This document shows, in pieces, positions 1 to 8,301 of a DNA stretch of 64,000 nucleotides. Origin of the DNA: JBBATK01 sp040398805 (GTDB lineage Bacteria > Bacteroidota > Ignavibacteria > Kapaibacteriales > NICIL-2); contig JBBATK010000001.1 in assembly GCA_040398805.1 (NCBI GenBank), positions 124,001 through 188,000 of the forward strand, given 5' to 3'. Both the position numbers and the translations under genes were made by a program. Under the pieces are notes generated by a model. It was not told the origin of the DNA and searched no databases. It saw nothing but the letters and a program-made list of their open reading frames with translations. The first letter of the stretch is position 1. Each line of letters begins with the position of its first letter.

Positions 1-818
1 TACCGTCGGACAAGGATCGCATGGCTACCATCATGGTGGCACCGCTCATGACATGCAGTGCGCGCCTGCCCATCTACACCTTGCTTATCGCGGCCTTCGT
101 GCCCGCGGGATACGTATGGGGATTCGTCCCGCTGCAGGCACTGGTCCTTGCGGCCCTGTACGGCGTCGCCATCATTGCCGGACTTCTCGTGGCGTGGGTG
201 TTCCGCAAGACCTTGTTCCGTTCCGAGAAGCTCCATTTCCTCATGGAGTTTCCTCCGTACCGACTGCCGGATACCAAAAGCGTGCTCATGACCTTATGGT
301 ATCGCGGAAAGGACTTCGTTCAGTCTGCCGGAACAGTGATATTGTTCATTTCTCTCGTGCTCTGGGTTCTGTCCGAGTTCCCGCGCACCGACATCCCCTC
401 GGGGCAGAATGTTGCACCCGCGGTCACCGCTCAGCAACATCTTGAACAATCGTACATCGGACAAATCGGTAAGGCCATTCAACCGGTCTTCGCGCCGCTC
501 GGATTCGATTGGAAGATCACCGTCGGTATCCTCGGTTCCTTCGCTGCACGCGAGACCTTCGTGAGCGTCATGGGGCAGATGTATGCCACGAGCACTGCCG
601 ACGGCCATGAGACCTTGCGAGCGGTTCTTCGTACTTCGATGTCCATGGCTTCCGCGTTTTCCGTATTGGCGTTCTACATCTTTGCGCTCCAATGCATGTC
701 CACCATCGCCATCATCAAGCGGGAGACCGGATCGTGGAAATGGAGCGCCATCGCGTTCGTGTACACCTTCATCCTTGCCTATGTGAGCGCGTACATCACG
801 TACGCATTCTGTTCATAG
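1..818 (+). CDS. feoB: Ferrous iron transport protein B, C-terminal part (5' end outside window)
   Basis: C-terminal membrane portion of the FeoB Fe(II) transporter of the inner membrane. The frame is open from base 3, so the G-domain half lies before the window. The read-through contains the conserved FeoB stretch APLMTCSARLPIY, followed by hydrophobic segments, a WYRGKDFVQSAGTVILF segment, and the late motif GSFAARETFVSVMG, which matches the second Gate-type core. It ends at a TAG with no terminator visible. The next gene starts 27 nt later on the same strand but is functionally unrelated. Family assignment is firm; only the part seen here can be judged. Confidence 0.95.
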   Translation, partial: PSDKDRMATIMVAPLMTCSARLPIYTLLIAAFVPAGYVWGFVPLQALVLAALYGVAIIAGLLVAWVFRKTLFRSEKLHFLMEFPPYRLPDTKSVLMTLWYRGKDFVQSAGTVILFISLVLWVLSEFPRTDIPSGQNVAPAVTAQQHLEQSYIGQIGKAIQPVFAPLGFDWKITVGILGSFAARETFVSVMGQMYATSTADGHETLRAVLRTSMSMASAFSVLAFYIFALQCMSTIAIIKRETGSWKWSAIAFVYTFILAYVSAYITYAFCS

Positions 819-845
819 GATCATCACCTTGTCTAGGTTGTAGAA

Positions 846-1214
846 ATGGTCTCGAAAGACGTCTCCTTTGATTCCTTTATCGTTGTCGGTGACCGCGTGT
901 TGGTAAAACCGCGGACGCAGGATCAGACCACGCCTTCAGGGTTGTTCCTTCCGCCGGGTGTCAAGGAGAACGAAAAGGTGCAAAGCGGCTACGTTATCAA
1001 GGTTGGACCCGGGTACCCCATACCCGTGGTCGCAGATGCCGATGAACCGTGGAAGCAACCCGGTGAGGCGGTGAAGTACATTCCCTTGCAGGCCCATGTC
1101 GGCGACCTTGCGGTGTACCTCCAGAACAGCGGCTATGAGCTTGAATTCAACAACGAGAAATACGTCGTCGTCCCGCAGAATGCCATCCTGCTACTTGTTC
1201 GCGAAGGATTCTGA
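846..1214 (+). CDS. GroES-like co-chaperonin paralogue (122 aa)
   Basis: A Cpn10/GroES-fold protein, longer than the usual 95-100 residues. It opens with VVGDRVLVKP, the standard first strand of GroES, and carries a mobile-loop-like segment with SGLFLPPG, where canonical GroES has GGIVL. A YVIKVGPG strand follows, then an insertion of about 25 residues (PIPVVADADEPWK region), and it closes with YVVVPQNAILLLV. No groEL lies next to it. Similar longer GroES-family proteins are known in Bacteroidetes beside a normal GroES, so this is probably an accessory co-chaperonin rather than the housekeeping one. That last point is inference. The start ATG follows feoB by 27 nt. Confidence 0.85.
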   Translation: MVSKDVSFDSFIVVGDRVLVKPRTQDQTTPSGLFLPPGVKENEKVQSGYVIKVGPGYPIPVVADADEPWKQPGEAVKYIPLQAHVGDLAVYLQNSGYELEFNNEKYVVVPQNAILLLVREGF

Positions 1215-1253
1215 CGACGATGTCGGTGATGACACGCGGAAATCGTGATGGGT

Positions 1254-2135
1254 CTAGTGGAGATCGATTTCCTGCAGCGCAGCAAGGATCTTCTCTTTGC
1301 TTGTCGACGACAGAGGCACAAGAGGCAGGCGATACGTCTCCCTGATCAACCCCTGCGATGCTAAGATGAACTTCACGGGAATGGGATTGGACTCGATGAA
1401 ATTCAATTTCATGAGAGGCAGCAGCGCGTACTGAATGCCTCGTGCCGCCGCGTAATCACCGCTGAGAGCTTTGCGCACGCACTCTCCGAACATTCCGGGC
1501 GCGTAATTGGAAATGACGGCGATGACACCGCGGGCTCCGCACGCAATGGCCGGCAGTGCCAGGGAATCGTCGCCCGCAAGAAGAGCGAAATGTGCAGGCG
1601 CGGAGCGGATGATTTCCTGCATCTGTTCCAGATTCGCCGATGCTTCTTTCGTCGCGATGATGTTCGACGAACACTCCGCGATGCGGAGTTGTGTTTCCGC
1701 TGTCATGTTCGAGCCCGTGCGACCGGGGACGTTGTAGATGATCATGGGAATGTCCACTGCGTCTGCAATCGCCGCGTAGTGCCGCACATGACCTTCCTGT
1801 GTGGGTTTGTTGTAATAGGGTCCGACCAAGAGCACGGCATCCACTCCGGCGGCCCGCGCCTCGCGGGTAAGCCCGATGGTCGCCTGTGTATCGTTCGATC
1901 CCGTGCCCGCGATCACCTTCGCGCGACCTGCCACGTGTTCCACCGTGAAGGAGATCACGCGCAGTTTCTCGTCATGATTCATGGTAGCGGATTCACCCGT
2001 GGAACCGCATGGCACCACGGCCTCGACGCCTCCGGCTATCTGGCGGTCGATCAATGCGCCGAGCGCAACGAAGTCGATGTCTCCGTTATCAAGAAACGGT
2101 GTCACAAGGGCGGTTGCTGTTCCGGAGAAGGTCAT
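1254..2135 (-). CDS. dapA: 4-hydroxy-tetrahydrodipicolinate synthase
   Basis: Condenses pyruvate with aspartate semialdehyde, the first committed step of lysine and diaminopimelate synthesis in the cytoplasm. The 293-residue length is typical. Visible family motifs are GSTGESATM near residue 45, the YYNKPTQEG segment, YNVPGRTG around the catalytic Tyr region, and IATKEAS with the Schiff-base lysine near residue 162. It starts 24 nt after the stop of dnaG on the same strand, so it is probably the last gene of a folB-folK-dnaG-dapA run. A second lysine-pathway gene, dapD, is 23 kb away. Confidence 0.97.
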   Translation of the reverse strand: MTFSGTATALVTPFLDNGDIDFVALGALIDRQIAGGVEAVVPCGSTGESATMNHDEKLRVISFTVEHVAGRAKVIAGTGSNDTQATIGLTREARAAGVDAVLLVGPYYNKPTQEGHVRHYAAIADAVDIPMIIYNVPGRTGSNMTAETQLRIAECSSNIIATKEASANLEQMQEIIRSAPAHFALLAGDDSLALPAIACGARGVIAVISNYAPGMFGECVRKALSGDYAAARGIQYALLPLMKLNFIESNPIPVKFILASQGLIRETYRLPLVPLSSTSKEKILAALQEIDLH

Positions 2136-2159
2136 GGCTGTAAGGGATTGTTGGAAATA

Positions 2160-4046
2160 TCATTCGTCACTCTCGGCTTCGCGCCTATCGATACGGCGCA
2201 TCTCGCTTTCCAGGTCCTGACGTTGACGGGTCAAGTCCTGGAAGCGTTGCAGGAGTTCGATGCTCTCGTCGCGCTGTATCGCATCCTTCACGTCGCCGAG
2301 CTCACGGAGGACCACGCGGAGGCGGATACGGAGGACGGCATCGGCGATGACAAGTCGCACATCGGTCTGCTGCAGCTCCACACTGAATCGGGTCCACCCC
2401 TCGCTGGGCTGACGGTCGGTGAACAGCATCTCGCTGACAATGGCCCGCTCATCCTCGCTCAGTACGCCCGGGTCGGTGACGACCGTCGTCCTCTCCAGGC
2501 CGTTGTGCTGCGCGTGCATGAGTGCGGAAAAAATATTGCGCGCCGCATCGGAGGTGAACATCTGTTCGGAGATGCCGAACTCGGTGTCCATGATGCGAAG
2601 AGCTTCCTCCGAGCGAAGTCCGCAGAGTACCAACGACCGTTCCTCGGACGTCAGCGAGCTGAGGGACTGACGCATGAGCGGAGACGAGGGGGTGGGCACG
2701 GGTTTTTGCGTCGCACTGCTTGAAGGCTTGTAGGCATGTGATGCGGACGTACCCTTTATGTGCGCCATTTCCGCGTAGAGCATTTCCTCACGCATGGCGA
2801 ACCGCGCGGACACCTGCCGAAGAAGGAACTCGCGTTGAAGGGCATCATCGATGGTCGCGACAAGCTTGACGAGCGATCGCACCGCCTCCGCCGTGCCTTT
2901 GGGCGTGGCCAGCTGTCCTTGCACCTTAAAGCGCTCTGCGAGGAAATCGATGAAGGATTGCGCCTCGCGAAGGTGGCGGGTGAACGCATCGGCACCGCGG
3001 GATCGTACGAAGGTATCTGGATCCTCTTTGTCGGGAAGACTCACCACGGACACGTCGAAGCCCAACGGAATCGCTAGTTCGATGGCCTTCATGGCGGCAT
3101 TGATACCCGCATCGTCACCGTCGTAGGCAACGACGAGATTCTTCGAGTACCGAGCTATGAGTTTCAACTGCTCCGCGGTGAGGGCGGTACCGGAAGAAGC
3201 GACAGCGTTGGTGAAACCGCTTTGGTGCAACGTGATGGTGTCCGCATAGCCTTCCGTGAGGATGACCCGGTCCTGCTTTCGTATCTCCTGCTTTGCTTGG
3301 AACAGGCCATACACGATGCGACTCTTGTCGTAGACCCGCGATTGCGGCGAGTTCACATACTTGGCTCCGCCGCTGTCTCCATGGAGAACGCGCGCACCGA
3401 ACCCCACGGCGCGTCCCATGGAATCGTGGATAGGGAACATGATGCGACCTCGGAACCGGTCGTACATCCCGCCATCATCCCGTCGGATGATCAAACCCGC
3501 ATCCTCCATGGTCTGCTCGGAGAACCCGCGTCGCATAAGTTCCACGCTCGTCGATTGCCAATCATCGGGAGCGTAACCGCAATGGAAACCTCGGATGGTC
3601 GACTCGTCGAATCCTCTGCCGGATAGATACTTCCACGCTACCTTTCCGGCCGGTCCGCGGAGCTGCTCTTCGTAGTACTCGCACGCGGCCGCCAGCACCT
3701 TGTGCGCGGCGTCGGTGCGGGTATGCTCCTGCCGTTCTGCATCCGTCTGTTGCTCATCCTCGATCACCATCCCGATGCGTCGCGCAAGGAATCGTACGGA
3801 CTCCGGGAACGACAATGCGTCGTGGTCCATGACGAAGTTGATGACACTTCCGCTCTTACCGCAGCCGAAACACTTGTAGATGCCAAGTTCCGGATTCACA
3901 TTGAACGAGGGAGTCTTCTCCGAGTGGAAGGGGCATAGTCCCAGGAAGTTTTTGCCGCGTTTCTGCAGCCGGACGTGCTCGCCGATGACCTCGACGATGT
4001 CGCTCCGATGACGGACTTCCTCTATGACGTGTTCGGGGATATGCAT
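2160..4046 (-). CDS. dnaG: DNA primase
   Basis: Makes the RNA primers for chromosome replication. The 628-residue protein has the N-terminal CHC2 zinc finger (CPFHSEKTPSF, then CFGCGKSG), the DnaG catalytic core, and a Toprim domain with ILTEGYADTI and VVAYDGDDAG supplying the acidic metal ligands. A less conserved C-terminal region should contact the helicase. The ATG at 4046, giving MHIPEHVIEEVRHRSDIV, fits the family N-terminus; an upstream TTG at 4076 would add ten residues with no support. No strong Shine-Dalgarno sequence is present. It follows folK by 54 nt. Confidence 0.97.
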   Translation of the reverse strand: MHIPEHVIEEVRHRSDIVEVIGEHVRLQKRGKNFLGLCPFHSEKTPSFNVNPELGIYKCFGCGKSGSVINFVMDHDALSFPESVRFLARRIGMVIEDEQQTDAERQEHTRTDAAHKVLAAACEYYEEQLRGPAGKVAWKYLSGRGFDESTIRGFHCGYAPDDWQSTSVELMRRGFSEQTMEDAGLIIRRDDGGMYDRFRGRIMFPIHDSMGRAVGFGARVLHGDSGGAKYVNSPQSRVYDKSRIVYGLFQAKQEIRKQDRVILTEGYADTITLHQSGFTNAVASSGTALTAEQLKLIARYSKNLVVAYDGDDAGINAAMKAIELAIPLGFDVSVVSLPDKEDPDTFVRSRGADAFTRHLREAQSFIDFLAERFKVQGQLATPKGTAEAVRSLVKLVATIDDALQREFLLRQVSARFAMREEMLYAEMAHIKGTSASHAYKPSSSATQKPVPTPSSPLMRQSLSSLTSEERSLVLCGLRSEEALRIMDTEFGISEQMFTSDAARNIFSALMHAQHNGLERTTVVTDPGVLSEDERAIVSEMLFTDRQPSEGWTRFSVELQQTDVRLVIADAVLRIRLRVVLRELGDVKDAIQRDESIELLQRFQDLTRQRQDLESEMRRIDRREAESDE

Positions 4047-4100
4047 GTGATCAAATGGATACGGGTTCCGCCGCAAGCGAGCACGAGAGCGGAGTTCCGA

Positions 4101-4610
4101 CTACGTGTTCTCCGGTGTCGCCTGTCTCCAAAGGCGGACGTCACTAGCGTCGCCGCAGCGATCCAACAACGCACGAAGACTTTCGTTCAACTGCGGGTGA
4201 ACGGACCCCGGCGCGATTTCCACGGCCGGAACCAGAACGAAGCGTCGCTCGTGCATCCGTGGATGCGGTACGAACAGATCGTCTTCATCGATGATCGACT
4301 CACCGTACAACAAGATGTCGATATCGATCTCACGTTCATGCCAACGGGGCCTCTCACGTCGTCCGCATTCCTTCTCAATGTCCCGTATGGCGGCGCGGAT
4401 ATCCACGGCGGACAGGTCGCACGTTCCCACCACGCACATGTTCAGGAACATCGGTTGGTCAAGATATCCCACGGGATCGGTCTCATAGAGCGATGACACA
4501 CGTACATTCCGAAGGATGCGCTCCGTGAGCAAGGCCGTAGCGCGGTCGAGCGTGGCTGCACGATCGCCGAGATTCGCTCCGAGGGAGAAGAGGACCGGTG
4601 TGATTGACAT
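4101..4610 (-). CDS. folK: 2-amino-4-hydroxy-6-hydroxymethyldihydropteridine pyrophosphokinase (HPPK)
   Basis: Transfers pyrophosphate from ATP to hydroxymethyl-dihydropterin in folate synthesis. With the ATG at 4610 the protein has 169 residues. It shows FSLGANLGDR at the N-terminus, SSLYETDPVGYLDQP with the pterin loop, and the signature RERPRWHEREIDIDILLYG with the metal-binding Asp pair, then VPHPRMHERRFVL. The start codon shares one base with the TAA of folB (TAATG), so the two are translationally coupled. A longer start would run back into folB. Confidence 0.96.
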   Translation of the reverse strand: MSITPVLFSLGANLGDRAATLDRATALLTERILRNVRVSSLYETDPVGYLDQPMFLNMCVVGTCDLSAVDIRAAIRDIEKECGRRERPRWHEREIDIDILLYGESIIDEDDLFVPHPRMHERRFVLVPAVEIAPGSVHPQLNESLRALLDRCGDASDVRLWRQATPENT

Positions 4611-5002
4611 TACGCGTGCGGAGTTGCGCGGTGCATGGACTGTTCGCATTCCACCGCGTCCACGATCGTTCGGACAGGGGCATTGATCTTCCGTACACGC
4701 ACGGTAGCTTCCTCGATCACGGTGAACTTATCCATGATCATCGTGAGGATCTCATATACCAACGTCTCGATGAGGTTCACCGACTCCTCGCTCATGACCT
4801 CGTTCACACAGTAAAGGATCTCTTCGTAATTGACGGCGCTGTTGACATCGTCGGCCATCACCGCCGCCGTAGAATCGTAGGCGATATCGACGTCCACTTG
4901 ATACTGACCGCCAAGCTCCTTCTCCTCGGTATTGACTCCGTGGTAGGCGTAGTACGTGGCATTGACAACGGATATGCGGGTGAGAGATGCGATCTTACTC
5001 AT
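4610..5002 (-). CDS. folB: Dihydroneopterin aldolase
   Basis: Cleaves dihydroneopterin to hydroxymethyl-dihydropterin and glycolaldehyde, the step just before FolK. The protein has 130 residues. Family features visible are YYAYHGVNTEEKELGGQYQVDV at the N-terminus (YHGV motif and the glutamate after it), the NYEEI stretch, and a late VRVRKINAPV strand with the Lys-x-x-x-Pro pattern. The final residues run through the TAATG overlap with folK. It starts only 12 nt from the end of ptsI, though ptsI is the upstream gene on this strand, so a long ptsH-ptsI-folB-folK-dnaG-dapA unit is possible. Confidence 0.95.
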   Translation of the reverse strand: MSKIASLTRISVVNATYYAYHGVNTEEKELGGQYQVDVDIAYDSTAAVMADDVNSAVNYEEILYCVNEVMSEESVNLIETLVYEILTMIMDKFTVIEEATVRVRKINAPVRTIVDAVECEQSMHRATPHA

Positions 5003-5013
5003 GACATTGGTTC

Positions 5014-6795
5014 CTAGCGTGAAAAATTCCCTTGGATGACCTCTACCGTTTTTCGCACGTCACTGGGACGTGCGCACTGCATGGCCGTTTCAAAAATCCG
5101 CAATGATTCCGAATGTGACACCTGGAGTATGCGATTTTTCAACTCCGGAAGAAGTTGAGCGGAAACACTCAAGCCGTCCACGCCCATACCCACAAGAAGG
5201 TCGGTAGCCGCGGAGTGACTACCGAACTCGCCGCACACGTTCACCGGAATGCCGGAAGCATGGGCTGCATCGACCGACGTCTTCATGAGACGCAGGACCG
5301 CGGGATGGAATGTATCGTACACGCCGCTCACGAGGTCGCTACCGCGATCGGCGGCAAGGACATACTGCGTCAGGTCGTTGGAACCGATGCTGAAGAAATT
5401 CAGTCTCTTCGCAAAATGGTCCGCCAGGAGGGCGGACGACGGGGTTTCGATCATCATGCCCACGGGCATGGTCGCATCGAAGGCCATACCTTGAGCATGC
5501 ATCTCCTCTTTGGAATATGCTAGCAGCAACAAGGTATCCTCTATCTCGCTGATTCCCGTGACCATCGGCAGCATGAATTGCACATTACCTAAATGGGAAG
5601 CACGGAGTATCGCCCGTACTTGCGAGCGAAAGACGTCCGAGCGCTGAAGCAGGTACCGTATGCCACGGATACCTAGGGCGGGATTGCGCTCCTGCGGCAG
5701 TCCGCTGATATACTTGTCCGTTCCGATGTCGAAGGCCCGGAAGGTGACGGGACGGGGATAGGCGCGTTCGGCTATGGAGGTGTACCATTGTGTCTGCTCA
5801 TCCTCCGAAGGAAAACGGTCCAATCGTATCACGAGAATCTCCGTGCGCACGAGTCCGATGCCCTCAGCCCCGCGTTGTATGGCCTCCGTCACCTCCTCAG
5901 GCAGATCTACATTTGCCAGCAGACGGACTCGATGCCCGTCTTTCGTCGTGGACTCCACATGAACGGATTGCGCGTACTGTTCATGCAATTGCTGTTGCTC
6001 TTGAATTCGGTTCTGATACCGCTCCAAAGTGGTTTCACCGGGATTGACGATCAAGATGCCTTCATTGCCATCCACGATGACGATGCTTCCGGACTCGATG
6101 TGCGACGTGACGTTCTTCACACCGATCACGGCCGGCATGGACAGCGACCGAGCCATGATGCTCGAGTGCGAGGTGATGCCACCTACTTCCGTCACGATGG
6201 CGCGGACGCCCTGATCGTTAAAGATGACGACATCGTGAGGGATGACCGACGAGGCGATGACGACGACGTCGTCGGAAAACGTCATCGAGAGTTGTCGATG
6301 CCGAAGTGCCGAAAGTATCCGGTCTTTCACGTTGTCGATATCGACAGCACGTTCCCGAAGGATCTCATCTTTCATTCCTACGAACAGCATGCGCTTTTCA
6401 TCGTACTCAGCCGAGATGGCATGCTCCGCGGGCATACCGCCATCGATCCTCGCGAGAATACCTTCGTTGATCGTGATATCCGTGAGGATAAGTTCGTAGG
6501 TCTCCAGAATCGATGCCACATTGCCGATTTCCCGCTCGGCTAGAAGGTAGGTGGAACGCAGGTTCTCAATGCACGCCGCCAGTGCCTCGTCGTATCTCAC
6601 ATGCTCTGCGGCTCGGTTTTCCTCCGGTACGACCACGACACGCACCTCATCGTGTTGTTCACCGGCTATGACGACGCACGAGGCGATCGCGATGCCGGGA
6701 GAGGCGGGAATACCTCTGAAACTGATTTCCTCGGCACGAGGCGGATCTTGTTCGTGTTTTCGATGTCCGGGCGTGTCCGTAGAGGACGTGTTCAT
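5014..6795 (-). CDS. ptsI: Phosphoenolpyruvate-protein phosphotransferase (PTS enzyme I)
   Basis: Takes phosphate from PEP and passes it to HPr. With the ATG at 6795 it has 593 residues, slightly longer than usual because of about 25 polar residues before ISFRGIPASPGIA. The phosphohistidine loop reads GGITSHSSIMARSLSMPAV, and the PEP-binding barrel shows GIGLVRTEIL, MIETPSSALL, FFSIGSNDLTQY and VCGEFG. It lies 78 nt downstream of ptsH. No EIIA, EIIB or EIIC gene occurs in the window, so sugar import cannot be claimed; a regulatory PTS is possible. An in-frame TTG at 6855 was rejected as start. Confidence 0.96.
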   Translation of the reverse strand: MNTSSTDTPGHRKHEQDPPRAEEISFRGIPASPGIAIASCVVIAGEQHDEVRVVVVPEENRAAEHVRYDEALAACIENLRSTYLLAEREIGNVASILETYELILTDITINEGILARIDGGMPAEHAISAEYDEKRMLFVGMKDEILRERAVDIDNVKDRILSALRHRQLSMTFSDDVVVIASSVIPHDVVIFNDQGVRAIVTEVGGITSHSSIMARSLSMPAVIGVKNVTSHIESGSIVIVDGNEGILIVNPGETTLERYQNRIQEQQQLHEQYAQSVHVESTTKDGHRVRLLANVDLPEEVTEAIQRGAEGIGLVRTEILVIRLDRFPSEDEQTQWYTSIAERAYPRPVTFRAFDIGTDKYISGLPQERNPALGIRGIRYLLQRSDVFRSQVRAILRASHLGNVQFMLPMVTGISEIEDTLLLLAYSKEEMHAQGMAFDATMPVGMMIETPSSALLADHFAKRLNFFSIGSNDLTQYVLAADRGSDLVSGVYDTFHPAVLRLMKTSVDAAHASGIPVNVCGEFGSHSAATDLLVGMGVDGLSVSAQLLPELKNRILQVSHSESLRIFETAMQCARPSDVRKTVEVIQGNFSR

Positions 6796-6873
6796 GGGTG
6801 ACCCACGACGGTATGGATGATGGGTCAATATAGGGTAATTGCGGGACGATAGCAACGGTGTTCTGAGGCGTGA

Positions 6874-7146
6874 TCAGATCTGCTCACCGAAGCCCGATTC
6901 GAAGAGTTCACGGATTTTGACCAGGGCCTCGTGTTCGTCGGCTCCGTCCACCGTCAAGGTAAGGGCGGACCCCTGACCGGCTGCCAAGGTCATTACTCCG
7001 ATGATGCTCTTCGCATTGATGCGAAGGTTATTGTCTCCCGTAAGGAATACATCGGATTTGAACTGAGCTGCCAGCTTTACGATCATGGCCGCCGGTCGCG
7101 TATGCACCCCGGCGCGGTTCTTGATCGTGAGTATTGCTTCTTGCAT
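6874..7146 (-). CDS. ptsH: Phosphocarrier protein HPr
   Basis: Small cytoplasmic phosphocarrier between enzyme I and its acceptors. The 90-residue protein has the active-site histidine in AGVHTRPAAMIV (about position 15) and a serine in the INAKSIIGVMTLAAGQG segment at the place where HPr kinase acts in other bacteria. The ATG at 7146 gives the standard N-terminus MQEAILTIKN; earlier in-frame starts add an unsupported leader. It is the upstream partner of ptsI. The 183 nt before it contain a short inverted repeat (7285-7298) but no clear promoter box. Confidence 0.95.
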   Translation of the reverse strand: MQEAILTIKNRAGVHTRPAAMIVKLAAQFKSDVFLTGDNNLRINAKSIIGVMTLAAGQGSALTLTVDGADEHEALVKIRELFESGFGEQI

Positions 7147-7329
7147 AAAAAAGTTCCGTCCTTGTGCGTTGAGCGGGTCGAAAATACTGAATGTTGGAAC
7201 GTTCGACAGCGACACGGCGAAAAAACGCGTATGTCGCGATACACCGACAGATATCGGACATTTCCTCCGAATCTTCTGCGGTACGGTGAATGTTCACCAT
7301 GACTCACACAGCAACCGGCTCTGTCGTTA

Positions 7330-8301
7330 CTACCCTTGTGATGACTTCCGGATCCGTTCCATAAGCGCCTCGTTCTGCTCGATAGCAGCAGAGAGAACGA
7401 TAAGTACCTCCTCGTAACCCAAGCGTTCAGCTTCTCGAAGATGATGATAGTAGTCGGGAGCATCCAGCGGGGTAGACGCAATCGGCATGCGAAGGTCAGG
7501 TCCGCACAGCACATACGACGTCGCGTTGGCCTTGATAACTGCATCGCCCTCCAACATGATACGCACCGGTATGGACGGTGCGTAATGCCGGTATTTCATA
7601 CCCGGCGACTCCGGTGATTGCGCGTCCGTACGACTCGGCATCACGATATCCACGCAGAGCACTTCCTGCAATACATCACGAGAGATTGTTCCGGGACGCA
7701 GGAGCACGGGCTTGGGGTGGAGCAAGCTGAGAACGGTGGACTCCAAACCTTCGCGACAAGGCCCGCCATCGAGAACCGCTGCTATGAGTCCATCGAGATC
7801 GTCCAGGACGTGCCGGGCCCGCGTAGGACTTGGTCTGCCGCTCCGGTTGGCCGACGGTGCTACCAAAGGCTGTCCGACGGTGGCGATGAGTTCTCGGGCA
7901 ACATCATGATCGGGCATCCTCACGGCAATCGTCGGAAGACCCGCACTGACAATGTCCGGCACCTCGCGTCTCCGTCGCAATACCAACGTCAGCGGACCGG
8001 GAAAGAACTCGTCCATGAGTCGCTGGGCCGAATCCGGTATATCGGTCGCTACAACCGCGACGTCCTCCCGTCGGGCCACATGTGCGATCAAGGGATTATC
8101 CTGCGGACGTCCTTTCACCCGATAGATCTTTTCGATCTGCGTCGCATCGAACGCACGCGCGCCAAGTCCGTACACGGTTTCCGTCGGAAAGGCTACCAGG
8201 TCTCCACGCCGAAGCAACTCCGCTGCCCGTTGCACGGCACCCGAACCGTGATGCAGCGCATCGAGCAGTTCCGTTTGTTCGAAAGGGGGTTCGCTTACCA
8301 T
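7330..8301 (-). CDS. Threonylcarbamoyl-AMP synthase, Sua5 (long) type
   Basis: Makes threonylcarbamoyl-AMP for the t6A37 modification of ANN-decoding tRNAs; the second enzyme, TsaD, is encoded at 54.3 kb. At 323 residues it is the long Sua5 form. The YrdC-like domain fills about residues 20-205, with VAFPTETVYGLG, KGRPQDNPL and VAPSANRSGRPSPT. A linker (SPGMKYRHYAP, the conserved Sua5 linker) leads to a Sua5 C-terminal domain. The ATG at 8301 overlaps the stop of the upstream peptide-binding lipoprotein gene by 7 nt, so the two are likely co-translated. Confidence 0.95.
   Translation of the reverse strand: MVSEPPFEQTELLDALHHGSGAVQRAAELLRRGDLVAFPTETVYGLGARAFDATQIEKIYRVKGRPQDNPLIAHVARREDVAVVATDIPDSAQRLMDEFFPGPLTLVLRRRREVPDIVSAGLPTIAVRMPDHDVARELIATVGQPLVAPSANRSGRPSPTRARHVLDDLDGLIAAVLDGGPCREGLESTVLSLLHPKPVLLRPGTISRDVLQEVLCVDIVMPSRTDAQSPESPGMKYRHYAPSIPVRIMLEGDAVIKANATSYVLCGPDLRMPIASTPLDAPDYYHHLREAERLGYEEVLIVLSAAIEQNEALMERIRKSSQG

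Noticed and set aside
1590..2723. 377-residue open frame on the plus strand across dapA and dnaG
   Set aside because: Antisense shadow of two solid genes, no family match.
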